From assembly GCA_947575935.1 (NCBI GenBank), contig CANPPM010000108.1:1-9010 (forward strand): a DNA stretch of 9,010 nt. Direction: 5' to 3'. This document shows positions 5,747-9,010 of this stretch, in pieces (the first letter of the stretch is position 1; the number at the start of each line of letters is the position of its first letter). The translations under genes were made by a program, and so were the position numbers. This DNA comes from an uncultured Butyricicoccus sp. Lineage in GTDB: Bacteria; Bacillota; Clostridia; Oscillospirales; Butyricicoccaceae. The notes beneath the pieces are model-generated. The model worked only from the letters and a program-made list of their open reading frames with translations. It had not been told where the DNA came from and searched no databases.

Positions 5747-7174
5747 AACGCAGTCTACGAAAGCCCGTTTTCCGCCCGCTACGCCTCGAAGGAAATGCTA
5801 TACATTTTCTCCCCTGATATGAAATTCTCTACTTGGCGAAGGCTTTGGGTCTCCCTTGCCAAGGCCGAAATGGCGCTTGGCCTGCCCATTACACAGGAAC
5901 AGATAGACGAAATGGAGGCCAATGTTGAGCAAATTGACTATGAAACCGCACGCCAGCGCGAAAAGGAGGTACGCCATGATGTAATGGCGCATGTTTATAC
6001 CTTCGGCCTGGCGGCGCCTAAGGCGGCGGGCATTATTCACCTTGGAGCAACCAGCGCCTATGTCGGCGACAATACCGATATCATCCAGCTGCGCGAGGGA
6101 CTGCGGCTGATACGGAAAAAACTGGCTGCCATATTGGATCATCTCTCCCGCTTCGCGGATGCGCATAAGGCACAGCCTACACTGGGCTTTACTCACTTTC
6201 AGCCCGCCCAACTGACTACGGTCGGTAAACGCGCCACGCTGTGGATGAACGAACTTCTGATGGATCTGGACGAGGTCGAATACCGCATCGAAAATTTGCG
6301 CATGCTGGGTTCTAAAGGGACCACAGGCACACAGGCCAGCTTCATGGAGCTGTTTGACGGAGACAATGACAAAATCCGCCGCATGGAACAGATGATTGCC
6401 AGTGATTTCGATTTTGCAGGGGTCGTGCCGGTTTCTGGGCAGACGTACTCACGCAAAACCGATGCGCAGGTGCTGGCCACCCTTTCGGGCATTGCCCAGT
6501 CGGCGTCCAAGTTTGCAACCGATCTGCGGTTGCTTCAGCATCTGAAAGAGTTGGAGGAGCCATTTGAAGCGCATCAGATCGGTTCTTCAGCAATGCCGTA
6601 CAAACGCAATCCCATGCGTTCTGAGCGAATCTGTGCACTTGCGCGCTATGTGATCTGTGATAGCCTGAATCCGTCTTTTACTGCAGCAACCCAATGGTTT
6701 GAGCGCACGCTGGACGACTCGGCCAATAAACGCATTTCGGTACCCGAAGCGTTCCTTGCAGTCGATGCAATCCTAAACATCATGATCAATGTAGTTTCCG
6801 GATTGGTGGTTTATCCCAAGGTCATTCATCAGCGGGTTATGAACGAGTTGCCTTTTATGGCGACTGAAAATATCATGATGAGCGCTGTCAAGCGTGGCGG
6901 CAACCGGCAGGAACTGCATGAACGCATCCGTACCCACTCTATGGCGGCAGGGAAACGTATGAAAGAGGAAGGGCTTGACAACGACTTGATCGACCGTATT
7001 GCCGCCGATCCGATGTTCGGGCTGACCCGTGAAGAAATTGTGAGTGAGCTGGAGCCGGCGCGATATATTGGACGCTGTCCGGCACAGGTGGACGCGTTCC
7101 TAAGCGAATATGTCCGTCCACGCATAGCGCCGTATCTGAACGGCGAAGAGATCGCGGCAGAGATCAATCTGTAA
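5744..7174 (+). CDS. purB: Adenylosuccinate lyase (long, animal-like type)
   Basis: A cytoplasmic homotetrameric enzyme of the fumarase/aspartase superfamily. It releases fumarate twice in purine synthesis: SAICAR to AICAR, and adenylosuccinate to AMP. From the GTG start it has 476 residues. HLGATSAYVGDNTD (about 100-113) and FTHFQPAQ (149-156, with the catalytic-site H151) are present, and the superfamily signature SSAMPYKRNP (281-290) carries the mobile-loop catalytic serine. QWFERTLDDSANKR and LPFMATENIMM, which complete the site, follow. Several blocks (VGDNTD, GFTHFQPAQLTTVGKR, MRSER, LVVYPKVI) read like human ADSL (484 aa, by memory) rather than the roughly 430-residue B. subtilis PurB. 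No other pur gene adjoins it, so it is outside a classical purine operon. The candidate promoter and inverted repeat lie directly upstream. The start could instead be the ATG at 5735 or 5720. Confidence 0.96.
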   Translation: MNAVYESPFSARYASKEMLYIFSPDMKFSTWRRLWVSLAKAEMALGLPITQEQIDEMEANVEQIDYETARQREKEVRHDVMAHVYTFGLAAPKAAGIIHLGATSAYVGDNTDIIQLREGLRLIRKKLAAILDHLSRFADAHKAQPTLGFTHFQPAQLTTVGKRATLWMNELLMDLDEVEYRIENLRMLGSKGTTGTQASFMELFDGDNDKIRRMEQMIASDFDFAGVVPVSGQTYSRKTDAQVLATLSGIAQSASKFATDLRLLQHLKELEEPFEAHQIGSSAMPYKRNPMRSERICALARYVICDSLNPSFTAATQWFERTLDDSANKRISVPEAFLAVDAILNIMINVVSGLVVYPKVIHQRVMNELPFMATENIMMSAVKRGGNRQELHERIRTHSMAAGKRMKEEGLDNDLIDRIAADPMFGLTREEIVSELEPARYIGRCPAQVDAFLSEYVRPRIAPYLNGEEIAAEINL

Positions 7175-7197
7175 TCGTACCTGCTTTTTCTGCGGAT

Positions 7198-7223
7198 AAC
7201 TGTCAGACTGCAATTTGACGGTT
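7198..7223 (+). repeat. Inverted repeat in the purB-secD gap
   Basis: AACTGTCA (7198-7205) can pair with TGACGGTT (7216-7223), 8 bp with one G-U and a 10-nt loop. It lies 23 nt after the purB stop and 14 nt before the secD -35 box. With no U-run after it, it is a poor terminator. It could be a weak 3' hairpin of the purB RNA or a site upstream of the secD promoter. Confidence 0.3.
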
Positions 7224-7237
7224 TCCGAACAGATCTA

Positions 7238-7266
7238 TTGACTTCTATGTCGAAAAGACCTATAAT
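7238..7266 (+). promoter_or_regulatory. Near-consensus promoter for secDF
   Basis: TTGACT (7238-7243), a 17-nt spacer and a perfect TATAAT (7261-7266): only one base in twelve departs from the sigma-A consensus. The expected start near 7273 gives a leader of about 30 nt. Confidence 0.85.
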
Positions 7267-7290
7267 ATGTGAGTATGCAAAAATTGAAAT

Positions 7291-7306
7291 GGAGGTTTCT
7301 GCATTG
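7291..7306 (+). promoter_or_regulatory. Ribosome binding site and TTG start of secD
   Basis: GGAGG (7291-7295) lies 8 nt before the TTG at 7304, which begins a perfect Lys-Lys plus hydrophobic N-terminus. The in-frame ATG at 7289 overlaps the GGAGG itself and has no site upstream, and anything earlier overlaps the promoter. Confidence 0.75.
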
Positions 7307-8614
7307 AAAAAAAGTATTGTGTCCCTTGTCGCGGTGCTGCTGGTCATTGCCTTGCTCGGCGCCTCCGCGCTCACCGGACTGTGTATCCCGGGCGGTTTCA
7401 CCACCCCGGCGGAGGGCGACGAAGACAGCCGCGTCCTGATCCCGGCGGTTACCGACCAGACGCATGGTATCCGGCTTGGCCTTGACCTTGTGGGCGGTTC
7501 GTCAATCACCTATGAAGCGGTCATCCCTGAGGGCTACACCGGCGATCTTGCCAGCGATATGAATGTTGCAATGGCAATGGTCCGTGCCCGCCTGACTGCC
7601 CAAAACTACACGGAAGCAACTGTCTCACTGAAGGGTGATACCCGCATTTATGTTGAGATTCCGAACATTAAAAATCCAGAAGAGGCGGTTCAGGTACTCG
7701 GTGCAACTGCGCAAATGTTGTTTATCGACGCCGACGGCACAGTCTGGCTGACCGGTACGGATATTGACAAGGCCGAATATTATTATGGTCAAGTCAACGG
7801 CTCCCCCGTAAACCAGCATGCCGTAACCGTCCAGTTTACCAGTGAAGGTGCGGCTAAATTTGCCGAGGCAACCGGTTCTATCTCCGCCCGCACCGGAGGG
7901 GATAATTATTTGGCGATCCTGATGGATGATACCGTCGTTTCTATGCCAATGTGTAGCGAACGCATCAACGGGGATTCCTGCGTAATTTCAGGCTCATTTA
8001 CTCAGGAATCTGCACAAAATCTCGCCGATCTCATCAACATTGGCCAGATGCCCTTTACGCTGGAACAGGTAGAGCTGCGCTCGGTTGGTCCACAGCTGGG
8101 TATGGATGCACTGCGTACCTCAATGATTGCAGGTGCAATCGGCATCGGCTTAATTGCCCTGTTTATGTTGATCATCTACCGTGTACCTGGTTTGGTCTCC
8201 TGTATCGGCTTGGCATTCTATATCACAGTCGAGGCAGTCATTTTCGGTCTGATTCATGTAAATCTGTCCCTTGCAGGCATTGCCGGTATCCTGCTGTCCA
8301 TTGGTATGGCGGTCGATGCCAATGTTGTCATCTTCGAACGAATTAAAGAAGAACTGCGTATGGGGAAGTCGGTCAAAGCTGCTATTGACGCTGGATTTAA
8401 GCGCGCGTTTGCCGCAATTCTGGATTCGAACGTAACCACATTAATTGCGGCCGTAGTCTTAGGCTTTATGGGCACAGGCACCATCGTCGGCTTCGCGATT
8501 ACGCTGGGCATTGGCGTTGTCATCTCCATGTTTACCGCACTGACTGTTACCCACCTGCTGCTGAATGCGATGGCAAACTTTGGTATTCGCAGCCCGAAGG
8601 CCTACGGTGCATAA
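7304..8614 (+). CDS. secD: Protein translocase subunit SecD
   Basis: A membrane subunit that with SecF helps SecYEG pull exported proteins across the membrane using the proton gradient. The 436 residues comprise a first membrane segment (about 4-26) and a large extracytoplasmic part (about 30-268). This holds the GLDLVGG motif (59-65), the two-part P1 region, and the block ending SGSFTQESAQNLADLI (229-244). Five more membrane segments follow (about 272-420). D338 in GMAVDANVVIFERIKEE (334-350) matches E. coli D519, the acidic residue needed for proton-driven function; both the family match and the numbering are from memory. The protein is much shorter than E. coli SecD (615 aa) because the P1 domain is compact, which is usual in Firmicutes. 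The rare TTG start may hold down translation. No yajC gene lies upstream; purB is there instead. The TAA is followed within 20 nt by secF. Confidence 0.95.
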   Translation: MKKSIVSLVAVLLVIALLGASALTGLCIPGGFTTPAEGDEDSRVLIPAVTDQTHGIRLGLDLVGGSSITYEAVIPEGYTGDLASDMNVAMAMVRARLTAQNYTEATVSLKGDTRIYVEIPNIKNPEEAVQVLGATAQMLFIDADGTVWLTGTDIDKAEYYYGQVNGSPVNQHAVTVQFTSEGAAKFAEATGSISARTGGDNYLAILMDDTVVSMPMCSERINGDSCVISGSFTQESAQNLADLINIGQMPFTLEQVELRSVGPQLGMDALRTSMIAGAIGIGLIALFMLIIYRVPGLVSCIGLAFYITVEAVIFGLIHVNLSLAGIAGILLSIGMAVDANVVIFERIKEELRMGKSVKAAIDAGFKRAFAAILDSNVTTLIAAVVLGFMGTGTIVGFAITLGIGVVISMFTALTVTHLLLNAMANFGIRSPKAYGA

Positions 8615-8632
8615 GAAAGGAGGAGAGAACAC

Positions 8633-9010
8633 ATGAAGAGCAAATTCCAGATTATAAAAAATTTCAAATTTTTCGGTATCATCTCCATCCTGTTGTGCGC
8701 GACCGGTCTGATCGCCCTGTTAGGGCTTCCTTTCGGCTTAAATCTATTTAATTTTACCATCGATTTTGTTGGCGGCACAGAGATGGAATTCAACATGAAA
8801 CAGGCAGTGACCTCTGAGCTGGAAAGCCAGGTCAGCAGTTTGTTTAAAGAGGTTACCGGTATAAACGGTTCGGTAACAGCTGCAGGAAATTCCGGTGAAC
8901 AAGTTGTAATCCGTTCAACTTCGATTGATTCTGAAACCCGCGCTCAGGTTATTGCGAAAATGAATGAGACCTTTGGATTGACTGACGACGACCTGTACGG
9001 TAACGAGGAT
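8633..9010 (+). CDS. secF: Protein translocase subunit SecF (5' part, runs off the window)
   Basis: The partner of SecD in the accessory complex of the Sec export system. The first 126 residues are present, open to the window end. They show a basic N-terminus (MKSKFQIIKNFKFF), a membrane segment at about 13-34, and the family motif FTIDFVGGTEMEF (about 41-53), then the start of the extracytoplasmic P4 domain. The usual pattern is G-I-D-F-x-G-G-T; here threonine replaces the first glycine. The five remaining membrane segments lie beyond the window. The gene starts 18 nt after the secD stop, with an exceptionally strong ribosome site AAAGGAGG (8616-8623) 9 nt before the ATG at 8633, so it is co-transcribed with secD. 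SecD and SecF are separate proteins here, not fused as in B. subtilis SecDF. Confidence 0.93.
   Translation, partial: MKSKFQIIKNFKFFGIISILLCATGLIALLGLPFGLNLFNFTIDFVGGTEMEFNMKQAVTSELESQVSSLFKEVTGINGSVTAAGNSGEQVVIRSTSIDSETRAQVIAKMNETFGLTDDDLYGNED

Noticed and set aside
5798..6211. A 137-codon minus-strand frame within purB.
   Set aside because: It is antisense to conserved PurB coding sequence, with no independent signals.
6829..7509. A 226-codon open frame on the minus strand across the purB end, the gap and the secD start.
   Set aside because: It is antisense to two well-supported genes and crosses their intergenic promoter. It has low-complexity Ser/Arg/Pro-rich composition and no recognisable domain: a shadow frame.

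Overview
The window looks like chromosomal DNA of a Gram-positive anaerobe of class Clostridia, most likely an Oscillospiraceae/Ruminococcaceae-type gut bacterium. This is inferred from recalled family resemblance, not from a search. The evidence is strong AGGAGG-type ribosome sites, canonical sigma-A-type promoters, SecD and SecF as separate proteins, an adenylosuccinate lyase of the animal-like long type, and a family 31 glucosidase closely resembling the Ruminococcus obeum gut enzyme. Every gene I can support is on the + strand. No tRNA, rRNA, CRISPR array, insertion sequence or phage gene is visible.

Layout. 1-497: 3' part of a nitronate monooxygenase/FabK-like flavin oxidoreductase with a cysteine-rich tail. 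489-657: a promoter whose -35 box is the last two sense codons of that gene, then a leader of about 130 nt with two potential hairpins, the second covering the next ribosome site. 658-2625: cytoplasmic GH31 alpha-glucosidase. 2745-3122: small SdpI-family membrane protein. 3306-4061: XRE-type HTH protein with a membrane-spanning C-terminal half, ended by a probable terminator. 4119-4312: a 19-nt imperfect direct repeat and a strong promoter. 4313-5518: class I aspartate-type aminotransferase. 5639-5697: a candidate promoter abutting a 13-bp inverted repeat. 5744-7174: purB. 7238-7266: near-consensus promoter. 7304-8614: secD (TTG start). 8633-end: secF (5' part).

How the genes relate. secD and secF are clearly one operon for the accessory membrane complex of Sec protein export. 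The aminotransferase and purB share aspartate as a metabolite (aspartate supplies the nitrogen for the SAICAR and adenylosuccinate steps), but each seems to have its own promoter. The SdpI-like protein and the membrane-tethered HTH protein form the least ordinary pair. They recall the B. subtilis SdpI/SdpR immunity-signalling pair, but here the DNA-binding domain carries its own membrane anchor, and the two genes have nearly identical translation-start regions. The rest is mostly housekeeping or sugar metabolism. I see no convincing wholly new system. The SdpI/XRE pair, the structured GH31 leader, the direct repeats before the aminotransferase and the inverted repeat at the purB promoter are the places worth a second look.
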